A stretch of 64,000 nt of DNA from Curtobacterium sp. PhB115 (GTDB taxonomy: Bacteria; Actinomycetota; Actinomycetes; Actinomycetales; Microbacteriaceae). Made by a program: the position numbers and the translations under genes. The DNA lies in NCBI RefSeq assembly GCF_003752025.1, contig NZ_RJKR01000005.1, positions 782,241-846,240 on the forward strand, read 5' to 3'. How positions within the stretch are numbered: position 1 is the stretch's first letter; each line of letters begins with the position of its first letter. Below the pieces are notes generated by a model that was given only the letters and a program-made list of their open reading frames with translations, did not search any database and was not told where the DNA came from. Below, in pieces: positions 33,764-42,033 of this stretch.

Positions 33764-33820
33764 AGCCGGGAGGCCCGGATCACGTGGGCGGTCTGCTCAC
33801 GTGATCCGGGCCTCCCGGCT
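33764..33820. terminator. perfect 23-bp-arm palindrome between convergent genes
   Basis: Arms 33764-33786 and 33798-33820 are perfectly complementary with an 11-nt loop. The core GGGAGGCCCGG links it to the palindromes at 3476 and 15032. Confidence 0.82.
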
Positions 33821-33829
33821 GGTGCCCTG

Positions 33830-36800
33830 CTACGGACGCGGGGTCCGTCGGATCCCCGGGGCGGCTGCGATGCCCGCCGCGATGCGGCGACGCGTCACGA
33901 GCAGCACACCGGCCAGCAGCAGTGCGATCGCGGCGAGGCCGAGGCCGACGAGGCCCGTTGCGCCGGTGAAGGCGAGCTCCGCGGTGTGCAGCGCTGCGGC
34001 GACACCGACCGGGTAGGTGACCGTGATGGTCGCCTTGACGGTCTGGCCGTTGCTGTCCGTCACCGTGTACCCGATGAACGCGGTGCCGATGAAGGTGGTG
34101 CCGGTGTGGCCCGTCTCCGGGGTGAAGACGACCTTGCCGTCACGGACGGTCCAGGTGCCCTCGCCGTCGATCACGACCGTGTCCGACGCCGTGCCGGACG
34201 CGGGGTCGATCAGGTGGAGCGTGCCCTTGTCGAACGTGGCTCCGCCGGATGCTGCGTCGTTGTCGAGCGGAGCGATGACGACGCGGTGGCCGACGGTGCC
34301 GGTGGCGGAGTCGTCCTTCGCGACCGCCGCTGCGACGACCGTGATGGTCGCGGTGGCGGTGGTGGTCTGCCCCGAGGCGTCCGTCACCGTGTAGGTGAAC
34401 GTGTCCGTGCCGGTGAAGCCGGCGGCCGGGGCGTAGACGTACGCGCCGGTGGACCGGACGGTCACCGTGCCGTGTGCCGGCTTCCGGGCCAGTGCGGCGG
34501 TGAGGTCGCTGCCCTGGTCGTTGGCGAGCAGGCCGTGGGCGGCGTCACGAGCGATCGACGTGCCGGCGATGGTGTGCCCGGAGTCGTTCGCCGCGGCGAT
34601 CCCGACGGTGACGGTGACGGTGGCGTCGACCTGCTGACCCGAGGCGTCCCGCGCCCGGTAGGTCACGGTGTCGGTGCCGGAGAAGCCCTTCGCGGGGGTG
34701 TACACGAACGTGCCGTCCGCCGCGATGGAGACCGTGCCGTGCTTCGCGGTGCCCGAGGTGACGACCGTCAGGTCGCTGCCGTGGTCGTTGCCGAGCACGC
34801 CGGGGCCCGCGACGGTGACCGGCTTGCCAGCCGTCGTCGACGCCTTGTCGTTCGTCGCCGTCGGGGTGACGGTGATGGTCACGAGGCCGGTCGCGGTGTT
34901 GCCGTCGCGGTCGGTCGCCGTGTAGGTGAAGGTGTCGGTGCCGGACCAGTCGTGCTCCGGCGTGTAGACGTACGAGCCGTCCTTCGCCAGCGTGACCGAG
35001 CCGTGCGCCGGCTTGCGGTCGAGCTTCGCCCAGAGGCCGGTGCCCTCGTCGTCGGCCAGGACGCCGGTGGCGATGCTCGCCTTCAGCGTGCCGTTCGTCG
35101 TGGTCAGGCCCTTGTCGGGCGTCGCCGTGGTGCCGACCAGGACCGTCACGGTGGCCGTGGTGGTCTGGCCGGAGCCGTCGGTCACGGTGTAGGTGAAGGT
35201 GTCCGTGCCGGAGAAGCCCTTCTTCGGCGTGTAGACGAGCGAGCCGGGCTCGGTGCCCTCGGTGACGTCACCGTGCGCCGCGGAACCGTGGCCGGTGACC
35301 GTGAGCGTGGTGCCGTGGTCGTTGCCGGTCAGCGTGGTGCCGGCGATCGACAGGGCGGTCCCCGCGGTGGTGTGCAGGCTGTCGGCGACCGCGACGGGCT
35401 TGACCGTCACGGTGACGGTCGCCTTCGCGGTGCCGCCGGTCGGGTCGGTCACCGTGTAGGTGAACGTGTCCGTGCCGGAGAAGCCGTCCTTCGGCGTGTA
35501 GGTGACGGTGCCCGTCCCGGTGATCGTGGCGTCGCCGTGCTCGGGCCGGGTGACCGCGGTCACCGCGAGCTTCGTGCCGGAGTCGTTCCCGGTGACCGCC
35601 GCGTCGACCGGGGTGCCGGCGGTGGTGGTGGCCACGTCCGGTGCAGCGGTCGGTGCGACGACGATGGTCACGGTGCCGGTGGTGCTGTTGCCGGCGCCGT
35701 CGGTGACGGTGTAGTCGAACGAGTCGGGGCCGGAGTAGCCGGGCTTCGGCGTGTAGGTGTAGCCGCCGTCCTCGTCCACGGTGACGTCACCGTGCTCGGG
35801 GTCGGTGTTGTCGGTGACCTTCAGGTCCGTGCCGGTCGCGCCGTCGAGGACACCCTCGCCGGCCGGCACGGTCGTCTTGTCGCCCGAGGTGGCCGTGGTG
35901 GAGCCGCCCGCGGTGACGGGCGTGACGGTCACGGTGACGGTGCCGGTGCTGGTGTTCCCGTCGAGGTCCTTCACCGTGTAGGTGAACTCGTCGGTGCCGG
36001 AGAACCCGGGCTTCGGCGTGTAGGTGACGGTGCCGTCCTCGTTCCGGGTCGCGGTGCCGTTCGCGCCGCTCTTCCCGGTCGGGATGTCCAGCACGCTCAG
36101 GCCGGTGCCGTGGTCGTTGCCGGTCAGGTCACCCGAGGTGACGGTCGTGCTGCCGCCGGCCTTGACGGTGATCGCGTCCGGCTCGGTGCCGGGCCGCACG
36201 GTGATGGTGACGAGGCCGGTGGTGGTGCCGCCCTTCGGGTCCGTCGCCGTGTAGGTGAAGGTGTCCGTGCCGGAGAAGCCGTCCTGCGGGGTGTACGTGT
36301 ACGACCCGTCCGTCGCGAGCTCGAGGTCACCGTTCGTGGGCTTCTGGTCGACGGTGGCGGTGAGCTTCGTGCCCTCGTCGTTCGCGAGCACGCCGGGGCG
36401 GTCGTCGCCGTCCCCGCCGACGCTCAGGGTCGTGCCGGCCGTGACGGTCGCGGAGTCCGCGGTCGCCTTCGGGCCGACGATGACCGTCACCGTGCCGGTG
36501 GTGGTCAGGCCGGAGCCGTCGGTGACCGTGTAGGTGAAGGTGTCGGTGCCGGAGAACCCGGGCTTCGGCGTGTAGACGACGTTGCCCGTGGCCTCGTCGA
36601 TCGACACGTCGCCGTGTGCGTTCCCGTCGGCGTCCGTGCCCGCCTCGACGTCCGTCACGTGCAGCTTGGTGCCCGTGTCGTTCCCCGTGAGGGTCTCCGG
36701 GTCGATGGTCAGCGTCTCGCCGGCCTTCGTCGACACGTCGTCGCCGTTCGCGACCGGCTTCACGGTCACGGTGACCGTCGCCGTGCCGGTGGTGACGCCG

Positions 36801-39322
36801 TTGCCGTCGGTCACCGAGTAGGTGAACGAGTCGGTGCCGGAGGAGTCCGCAGCCGGCGTGTACTCGACGGTGCCGTCCTCGGCGACCACGGCGGTGCCGC
36901 TCCCCGGGCCGGTCACGATGGTGGTGACGAGGTCCGAGCCGCGGTCGTTCTGCTGCACGTCGACGGTGACCGGCGTGCCGGCGTTCGTCATGGCGGTGTC
37001 GGCGGCGATCGTCGGGTTGACCGTGATGGTCACCGTAGCGGTCGTCGGGGTGCCGGACGCGTCGGTCGCGGTGTACGAGAAGCCGTCCTGGCCGGAGTAG
37101 CCGGCGGTCGGCGTGTACGTGAGAGCACCGGTCGCCTTGTCCACGGTGACGTCGCCGTGCGCGGGCTTCGTGTTCGAGGTGACGGTCAGGTCGGTGCCGC
37201 GGTCGTTGCCGAGGACGCCGGTGGCGCGGGTGTCGGCGGTGTACGTGGTGCCCGCGGCGACCGCGAAGGTGTCGTCCTTCGCGAGCGGCGCGACGTGCAC
37301 GGTCACGGTCACGGTGTCGGTCTTCCCGTTGCCGTCGGTGACGGTGTACGTGAAGGAGTCCGGGCCGGAGTAGCCGTCGGCCGGGGTGTAGGAGTACGAG
37401 CCGTCGGGGTTGACGGTCGCGTCGCCGTGGGCGGGCTTGGTGTTCCCGGTGACCGTCAGGTCCGAGCCGAGGTCGTTGGCGAGCAGACCGGGCGTGGTGC
37501 CGCCGGTGCCCGTGCCGGTGCTCGGCGAGCCGGCCGTCGCGGTGATCGTGTCAGCGCCCGCGGTCGGCAGGATCGTGACGGAGACCGTGGCGGTGATGAC
37601 CGTGCCCTCGGTGTCGGTCGCCGTGTAGGTGAACGAGTCCGGGCCGGAGTACGTGCCGCGCGGCGTGTAGGTGTACGAGCCGTCCTTCTGGACCGTGACG
37701 TCACCGTGGGCAGGGGTGCTGTTTCCCGTGACCTTCAGGCCCGTGCCGTGGTCGTTGGCGAGCAGGCCCGTCTTCGTGTCGGCCGTGGCGGTCGCGCCGG
37801 CGTGCACGCTGAACGCGTCGTTCGTGGCCTTCGGGGCGACGGTGATCGTCACCGTGCTCGTCGAGGTCTGGCCGGACGAGTCGGAGGCCGTGTAAGTGAA
37901 CTGGTCCGTGCCCGAGAAGTCGGTGGCCGGGACGTAGCTGAAGCTGCCGTCCGTGGCCGACATCGTCAGGGTGCCGTTCTTCGGGTTCGTGTGGCCCGTG
38001 ACCGTCAGGCCGGTACCCGCGTCGTTGCGGAGCACGCCGGTGGCCGGGACGTCGAGCTTCGTGTTGACCGGGGTCGAGTACGTGTCGGCGGTGGTCGCGG
38101 CGTGGGTGAGCTTGAGCGTGTTCGTGAAGGTGACGACGATGTCCGTACCGTCGGCCGTGGTCGCTGCCGGGAAGTCGAAGGCCGCCGTGTTGCCGGTGCC
38201 GTTCGCGACGACTGCGTCGGTGTTGAGGTTGACCGCGCGCCACGTCGTGTCGTAGTTCGACAGGACGGTGCTGCCGGCCGCGGTCTGCGTCGCGGTGTAC
38301 CGCTTGTTCGGGGTCGACAGGACGGCGCCGGCCTTCTGCGGCTGGTCGCCGGTGGCCGTGCCCGCGGTCGTCGCGGTGTTGCCCGACGTCACGCCGCCAC
38401 CGGTGACGGCGAGGGCGAACTGGTCGTTGGAGCCCCAGCGCTTGTCGACGTTCGCCTGCGCGGCGAGGGTGTTCGCGTAGTTGCAGGAGGCCAGGTCGCT
38501 GGGCGTGTAGCCATCGGCGATCGGGAACGAGGTGACCAGGTCGCCCGAGCCCGGGTCGATCTTGTACATGGTGCTGTCGACCGAGGCGAAGAGGTAGCCG
38601 TCGGACGAGAACGCGATGCCGGGGCTGCCGCTGGCCGCCGCGTCGATCGGCAGGGTCGCGACCTTCGAGGTCGTGAGCGCCGTGGTGCCGGCGGTCGTGG
38701 GGACCGTCTCCGTGTCGACACGGCGGATCTCGTTGCCGGTGACGACGAAGAGCAGCCCACGCGTGCTGAACGCCATGTCACCGTTCTTGCCGGTGAGCAG
38801 GTTGCCGATCGTGCCGACCTGGCCGATCTTCGCTCCGGTCTTCGTGTTGTAGGCACCGAGGTAGGCGGGGTTCGCGCCGCTCGCGTAGTAGTAGATGCCC
38901 GTCGCGGGGTTGATCGCACCGCGGAGCAGCTGGTGGCTGCCGTTCGGGTCGGCGTCGGTGACGTCGGCGAGCCGGACACCGTTCACGGCGTCGTAGGTCG
39001 AGATGGTGTTGCCGTTGTTGACGGACGCGTACGCCGCGACACCGTTGCGGGCGAGCGCGAGCGCGTTGTTCCCCGGCGACATGCTCGTCACGTTGGTGAC
39101 CGCACCGGTCGTGGCGTCGATCGCTGCCAGCTGGGTCGCCGAGGTGTTGATCGCGTACAGCGTGTTCTGGTCGCAGGACAGCGCGGTGGCGGCGGCGGCG
39201 GGATCGGCGGCGACGGCCTGCGTCAGGCCGACTCCGGCGAGCAGCGCGGCGCCGAGCATGGCGATGGTTCGGACACCGGGACGGCGTCGAGGCACAGCGG
39301 TGCCCTGGTTTCCAGGCAGCAT
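33830..39322 (-). CDS. giant repeat surface protein with LAFTG sorting signal
   Basis: An 1,830-residue wall-anchored protein. A signal peptide (RTIAMLGAALLAGVG) is followed by a ~400-residue domain opening CDQNTLYAINTSATQ, propeller-like, similar to DUF6923. Then come about 15 Ig/cadherin-like repeats of roughly 90 residues, each with a version of YTPKPGFSGTDTFTYTVTD. LAFTG (near residue 1783), a hydrophobic helix and RRR form a class E sortase signal. A role in adhesion or biofilm is inferred. I chose ATG 39322 because the signal peptide starts right after it; GTG 39328 is also possible. Confidence 0.9.
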   Translation of the reverse strand: MLPGNQGTAVPRRRPGVRTIAMLGAALLAGVGLTQAVAADPAAAATALSCDQNTLYAINTSATQLAAIDATTGAVTNVTSMSPGNNALALARNGVAAYASVNNGNTISTYDAVNGVRLADVTDADPNGSHQLLRGAINPATGIYYYASGANPAYLGAYNTKTGAKIGQVGTIGNLLTGKNGDMAFSTRGLLFVVTGNEIRRVDTETVPTTAGTTALTTSKVATLPIDAAASGSPGIAFSSDGYLFASVDSTMYKIDPGSGDLVTSFPIADGYTPSDLASCNYANTLAAQANVDKRWGSNDQFALAVTGGGVTSGNTATTAGTATGDQPQKAGAVLSTPNKRYTATQTAAGSTVLSNYDTTWRAVNLNTDAVVANGTGNTAAFDFPAATTADGTDIVVTFTNTLKLTHAATTADTYSTPVNTKLDVPATGVLRNDAGTGLTVTGHTNPKNGTLTMSATDGSFSYVPATDFSGTDQFTYTASDSSGQTSTSTVTITVAPKATNDAFSVHAGATATADTKTGLLANDHGTGLKVTGNSTPAHGDVTVQKDGSYTYTPRGTYSGPDSFTYTATDTEGTVITATVSVTILPTAGADTITATAGSPSTGTGTGGTTPGLLANDLGSDLTVTGNTKPAHGDATVNPDGSYSYTPADGYSGPDSFTYTVTDGNGKTDTVTVTVHVAPLAKDDTFAVAAGTTYTADTRATGVLGNDRGTDLTVTSNTKPAHGDVTVDKATGALTYTPTAGYSGQDGFSYTATDASGTPTTATVTITVNPTIAADTAMTNAGTPVTVDVQQNDRGSDLVTTIVTGPGSGTAVVAEDGTVEYTPAADSSGTDSFTYSVTDGNGVTTGTATVTVTVKPVANGDDVSTKAGETLTIDPETLTGNDTGTKLHVTDVEAGTDADGNAHGDVSIDEATGNVVYTPKPGFSGTDTFTYTVTDGSGLTTTGTVTVIVGPKATADSATVTAGTTLSVGGDGDDRPGVLANDEGTKLTATVDQKPTNGDLELATDGSYTYTPQDGFSGTDTFTYTATDPKGGTTTGLVTITVRPGTEPDAITVKAGGSTTVTSGDLTGNDHGTGLSVLDIPTGKSGANGTATRNEDGTVTYTPKPGFSGTDEFTYTVKDLDGNTSTGTVTVTVTPVTAGGSTTATSGDKTTVPAGEGVLDGATGTDLKVTDNTDPEHGDVTVDEDGGYTYTPKPGYSGPDSFDYTVTDGAGNSTTGTVTIVVAPTAAPDVATTTAGTPVDAAVTGNDSGTKLAVTAVTRPEHGDATITGTGTVTYTPKDGFSGTDTFTYTVTDPTGGTAKATVTVTVKPVAVADSLHTTAGTALSIAGTTLTGNDHGTTLTVTGHGSAAHGDVTEGTEPGSLVYTPKKGFSGTDTFTYTVTDGSGQTTTATVTVLVGTTATPDKGLTTTNGTLKASIATGVLADDEGTGLWAKLDRKPAHGSVTLAKDGSYVYTPEHDWSGTDTFTYTATDRDGNTATGLVTITVTPTATNDKASTTAGKPVTVAGPGVLGNDHGSDLTVVTSGTAKHGTVSIAADGTFVYTPAKGFSGTDTVTYRARDASGQQVDATVTVTVGIAAANDSGHTIAGTSIARDAAHGLLANDQGSDLTAALARKPAHGTVTVRSTGAYVYAPAAGFTGTDTFTYTVTDASGQTTTATATITVVAAAVAKDDSATGTVGHRVVIAPLDNDAASGGATFDKGTLHLIDPASGTASDTVVIDGEGTWTVRDGKVVFTPETGHTGTTFIGTAFIGYTVTDSNGQTVKATITVTYPVGVAAALHTAELAFTGATGLVGLGLAAIALLLAGVLLVTRRRIAAGIAAAPGIRRTPRP

Positions 39323-39425
39323 TATCACTTTCGGGTCGAGACGATGCGGGCGCCTGATCCACGACCGTCGGTTCAGGGAGAACGGTCGTTGGCGCCGGGT
39401 CGATACTGGCAGGTCTCGATACCCG

Positions 39426-39450
39426 AATGGGGACATCCGGGGTCCCCATT
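39426..39450 (-). promoter_or_regulatory. dyad upstream of the giant surface protein gene
   Basis: AATGGGGAC and GTCCCCATT are perfect 9-bp arms around CATCCGG-type bases. The loop region holds TCCGGGGTCC, one base from the TCCGGGGTAC repeats at 40311-40473. It lies 104-128 nt before ATG 39322. Confidence 0.45.
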
Positions 39451-39498
39451 AGGGGGGACCACTCGTTGTGGGGGTAGGCGCGTGTCACCCGCTCGGGG

Positions 39499-39544
39499 CA
39501 CGACGAAACCCCACCGGGATCCGATGGGGTCTGGGTTCGTCGTG
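39499..39544. terminator. hairpin downstream of the 109-residue paralogues
   Basis: CACGACGAA pairs with TTCGTCGTG and, inside it, ACCCCA with TGGGGT, with a small asymmetric bulge. It follows the stop of the last paralogue. Confidence 0.6.
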
Positions 39545-39570
39545 TCCGGCCGGGGCCGCTGGCCGTCGGC

Positions 39571-39900
39571 TCAGACGGAGGGGCGGATCACGTCGGGCAG
39601 CAGCACGTGCAGCCGCTCGGTGAGCTTCGCCTTCGCCTGGTCGAGCGACCGGTAGTCGCCGACGTACTGCCCGAACGTGTCGGACACGAAGAAGTGCGTG
39701 CCCTGCCGGTCGACGGTCCCGCCGTAGTAGCCGCCGTAGTTGGCGACCCACAGGCCGGTGTCGGGCTGGGCCCACGTGACGTGCACGACGGAGGGTGCGC
39801 TGGGTGCGATCACCTGAGCCTCGATCTCGGCGATGACCTCGATCGTCTGGGTGTCCAGGGTCACCTCGGCCTGCTGGCGGTGGGCGACGGTCGTGCTCAT
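39571..39900 (-). CDS. 109-residue protein of unknown function, paralogue 2
   Basis: A cytosolic-looking protein without signal or membrane segment. I recognise no family. It shares with its upstream neighbour QAEVTLDT, VTWxQxDxGxWxAxYGGYxGGxVD, SDTFGxxVGxxxSLxxAxxKL and LHVxLPxVIRP, with no gaps over 109 residues. The alternating hydrophobic and Gly/Tyr pattern in the middle suggests a small beta-sheet followed by one helix. GAAGGAGCAG-type sequence precedes ATG 39900. Confidence 0.8.
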   Translation of the reverse strand: MSTTVAHRQQAEVTLDTQTIEVIAEIEAQVIAPSAPSVVHVTWAQPDTGLWVANYGGYYGGTVDRQGTHFFVSDTFGQYVGDYRSLDQAKAKLTERLHVLLPDVIRPSV

Positions 39901-39963
39901 GGTCCTGCTCCTTCGTGCTGCGTTGCGTTCTGGTGGTGCGGGCGTCGGTGACGCCGGTGCTGC

Positions 39964-40293
39964 CTACTCGACGGGTCGGATGACCGACGGGAGCATGACG
40001 TGGAGCTGGTCCTCGAGCTTGGTCTGCGCTTCTTCCAGCGATGCGAACTCACCGACGACCAGCCCGAAGGTGTCGGAGGCGACGTAGCGGCCGTCGCGCT
40101 TGTCGACGCTGCCGCCGAAGTACCCGCCGTACCCGGCGATCCACTCGCCCTGGTCTTCCTGCACCCAGGTGACCTTGGCGCGGGTCGGACGCGCAGCGGG
40201 GGCGGCGTCGGCCTCGAGGATCGCGATGGTGTCGACCGTGTCGGTGTCGAGGGTGACCTCGGCCTGCGTCTCGTTGTTGACGGTGATGCTCAT
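39964..40293 (-). CDS. 109-residue protein of unknown function, paralogue 1
   Basis: The first of two tandem paralogues, the same length as the second and 63 nt from it. Residues 9-30 contain QAEVTLDTDTVDTIAILEAD; residues 40-75 carry the Gly/Tyr-rich WIAGYGGYFGGSVDKR. AAGGAG lies before ATG 40293. The 260-bp upstream space holds phased direct repeats, so expression seems specially controlled. Function is unknown. Confidence 0.8.
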   Translation of the reverse strand: MSITVNNETQAEVTLDTDTVDTIAILEADAAPAARPTRAKVTWVQEDQGEWIAGYGGYFGGSVDKRDGRYVASDTFGLVVGEFASLEEAQTKLEDQLHVMLPSVIRPVE

Positions 40294-40310
40294 GTCGCTC
40301 TCCTTCACGA

Positions 40311-40473
40311 TCCGGGGTACATCTGCTGACACCAGAACGCTACGAGATCGGGGCACCGGATCGCCAGCGAGGCCCGTCGATTCACGGGTTCCGTCAATGC
40401 GATGCATCGTCGAGCCCCGGGTTTCCGGGGAGGTGTGACGTCTTTCCGGGGTACACGTCCGATTCCGGGGTAC
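40311..40473 (-). promoter_or_regulatory. repeated TCCGGGGTAC elements upstream of the paralogue pair
   Basis: TCCGGGGTAC occurs at 40311-40320, 40445-40454 and 40464-40473, and TCCGGGGAGG at 40424-40433. The last three are spaced 21 and 19 bp, about two helical turns, so a protein could bind them on one face. They lie in the divergent space between the paralogue pair and the VanZ gene. Confidence 0.55.
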
Positions 40474-40540
40474 TCGTTTTCCGGACCTCCGGGACACGGG
40501 GTACGGCTGGCGGCGGGGCCGGCCTGGAGGCGCGACTCGC

Positions 40541-40546
40541 TACCGT
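40541..40546 (+). promoter_or_regulatory. -10 hexamer of the VanZ-like gene
   Basis: TACCGT, seven nt before GTG 40554. Confidence 0.5.
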
Positions 40547-40553
40547 CGCTCGG

Positions 40554-41024
40554 GTGACCTCCGACAGTCCCCACGACCCAGGGCACGCCCCGGCCACCGG
40601 ACGCAGCCGGCGGATCGCGACGTGGCTGGCCGCCGCCTACGGCGTCGCGGTGGTCCTCATCGGCTTCTGGGGCTCTCCCGTCGACGCGGCAGGGCGCCCC
40701 TGGCTCGACCGGGCGATCACGGCCGCGCATCGCTTCGGCGCCCCGGACTGGTTCGGCTACTCGACCGTCGAGTCCCTGGCGAACGTGGTCTTCTTCGTCC
40801 CGCTCGGGTTGCTCGTCGTGCTGCTCGCGGGTTCCCGGTGGTGGTGGGCCGCCGTCGCAGCAGGACTCGTGGTCAGCGCAGCCGTCGAGACCGGGCAGGC
40901 GTTGTTCCTGCCGGCACGGACCGCGTCGCTCGCCGACGTCTTTGCGAACACCGTCGGGGCGCTCGTGGGGGCCACCGTGGGCGTCGTGGCCCTGACCTGG
41001 GCGGCGCGGCAGCGGCGTTCCTGA
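40554..41024 (+). CDS. VanZ-like membrane protein
   Basis: A 156-residue protein with four membrane segments. It matches the VanZ-like family: ESLANVVFFVPLGLLVVLL, then ETGQALFLPARTASLADVFANTVGALVGA, the characteristic paired block. VanZ itself gives low-level teicoplanin resistance; for most members the function is unknown. The start is GTG, leaderless. Confidence 0.88.
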   Translation: MTSDSPHDPGHAPATGRSRRIATWLAAAYGVAVVLIGFWGSPVDAAGRPWLDRAITAAHRFGAPDWFGYSTVESLANVVFFVPLGLLVVLLAGSRWWWAAVAAGLVVSAAVETGQALFLPARTASLADVFANTVGALVGATVGVVALTWAARQRRS

Positions 41025-41097
41025 ACGGCCCGCAGAATGCGTTGCGGTCCTCCGCACGTGTAGTCCGAGCATCTATCAGTTCGGGCGGTCCCCTGCG

Positions 41098-41103
41098 TAC
41101 GTT
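41098..41103 (+). promoter_or_regulatory. -10 hexamer of a small membrane-protein gene
   Basis: TACGTT, six nt before GTG 41110. It overlaps the palindrome ACGTTCGGAACGT (41099-41111). Confidence 0.45.
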
Positions 41104-41109
41104 CGGAAC

Positions 41110-41316
41110 GTGACCCGAACACACACCCACAGCACGATGCGCGCACACGCGCGCCGAGCCGCGCCGCACCCGCGGCCGGCAGCTCGACGCCCCCGAGCGC
41201 CGCACGCGATCGCCGACCAGCCACCGCGCCACGTCCAGGTCTTCCCGTGGTGGGCCTGGGTCGCGACGCCGCTCCTCACCGTCGGGATCGTCTTCGGACT
41301 CCTGCAGGTGCTCTGA
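41110..41316 (+). CDS. small single-pass membrane protein
   Basis: A 68-residue protein of unknown function. The first 45 residues are rich in Arg, His, Pro and Ala. The last 22 residues form one membrane segment, FPWWAWVATPLLTVGIVFGL. The case for a real gene rests on the TACGTT hexamer at the standard six-nt distance from its GTG, the plausible membrane helix and the terminator 30 nt after the stop. Base composition of the first half is also compatible with non-coding DNA. Confidence 0.5.
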   Translation: MTRTHTHSTMRAHARRAAPHPRPAARRPRAPHAIADQPPRHVQVFPWWAWVATPLLTVGIVFGLLQVL

Positions 41317-41345
41317 GCCGGACGAGCAGTCCGACCCCGAACACG

Positions 41346-41381
41346 ACGAAACCCCCGGAGCCGAGGCGCCGGGGGTTTCGT
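41346..41381. terminator. bidirectional hairpin terminator
   Basis: Perfect 13-bp stem ACGAAACCCCCGG (41346-41358) with 41369-41381 and a 10-nt loop, then TTC. It lies between convergent genes. Confidence 0.85.
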
Positions 41382-41396
41382 TCAGTCGATCGAGAC

Positions 41397-41948
41397 TCAG
41401 ACGGTCTCGCGCTGGCGACGCACCGAGGTGCGGACCAGGAGCAGCCCGCCACCGAGGACGACGGCACCGCCCGCGACCCAGATCGCGAGCATCGAGATCG
41501 TCGAACCGGTGAAGGCGAGCTCGCCGTTGCCGTTGGTGGCAGCCGGGACCGCAGCGGCGCCGTCAGCCGGGACGACCGTCAGGGCCGAGGTGGCGACGTT
41601 GCCGGAGGTAGCGCCGGTCGCGGTGAGCGAGTAGGTGCCAGAGCCGCCCTGCGGCAGCGTGACCGAGACCGCAGCGGCGCCGGTCGACGAAGCCGTGTAG
41701 GTCTTCGAGACGGTGGTGATAGGCAGCGCACCGAGGGTGGCGGCACCGGCACCGGTCACCGAGACGGTGACGGTCTCGTTGGCGACGAAGGAACCGGCGG
41801 CGAAGCCGACCGTCGCGGTGCCACCGGCGACAGCCGCACCCGAGACGCTGACGTTGGACGCCGGGACGTACCCAGCGGCGTTCGCAGCGGTCGGAACCGC
41901 GACGAACGCAGCGGCAGCCAGGACGACTGCAGCGATGATCTTCTTCAT
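41397..41948 (-). CDS. small LAFTG-anchored surface protein
   Basis: A 183-residue exported protein. The signal peptide is MKKIIAAVVLAAAAFVAVP, cut near ANAA. One Ig-like beta domain of Thr, Val and Ala follows (residues 28-125), then an Ala/Gly/Asn stalk, LAFTG at 144-148, a hydrophobic helix and RRQRE. The sorting signal is the same as in the giant protein at 33830-39322, so the same sortase should anchor both. AGGGGAC precedes ATG 41948. Confidence 0.87.
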   Translation of the reverse strand: MKKIIAAVVLAAAAFVAVPTAANAAGYVPASNVSVSGAAVAGGTATVGFAAGSFVANETVTVSVTGAGAATLGALPITTVSKTYTASSTGAAAVSVTLPQGGSGTYSLTATGATSGNVATSALTVVPADGAAAVPAATNGNGELAFTGSTISMLAIWVAGGAVVLGGGLLLVRTSVRRQRETV

Positions 41949-42033
41949 TAAGGAGTCCCCTAGATGCCTGTGCTCCGCGCGGATGGAAGTGCGACCAGCC
42001 CCAGGTACTTGCAGGCGCGATTGCGAAGTTCCC

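Noticed and set aside
33464..39655. A 2,063-codon open frame on the plus strand opposite the giant surface protein
   Set aside because: Its product is an Arg/Val/Gly/Asp repeat with no domain, and it mirrors the repeats of the minus-strand gene. High GC leaves the antisense frame open.
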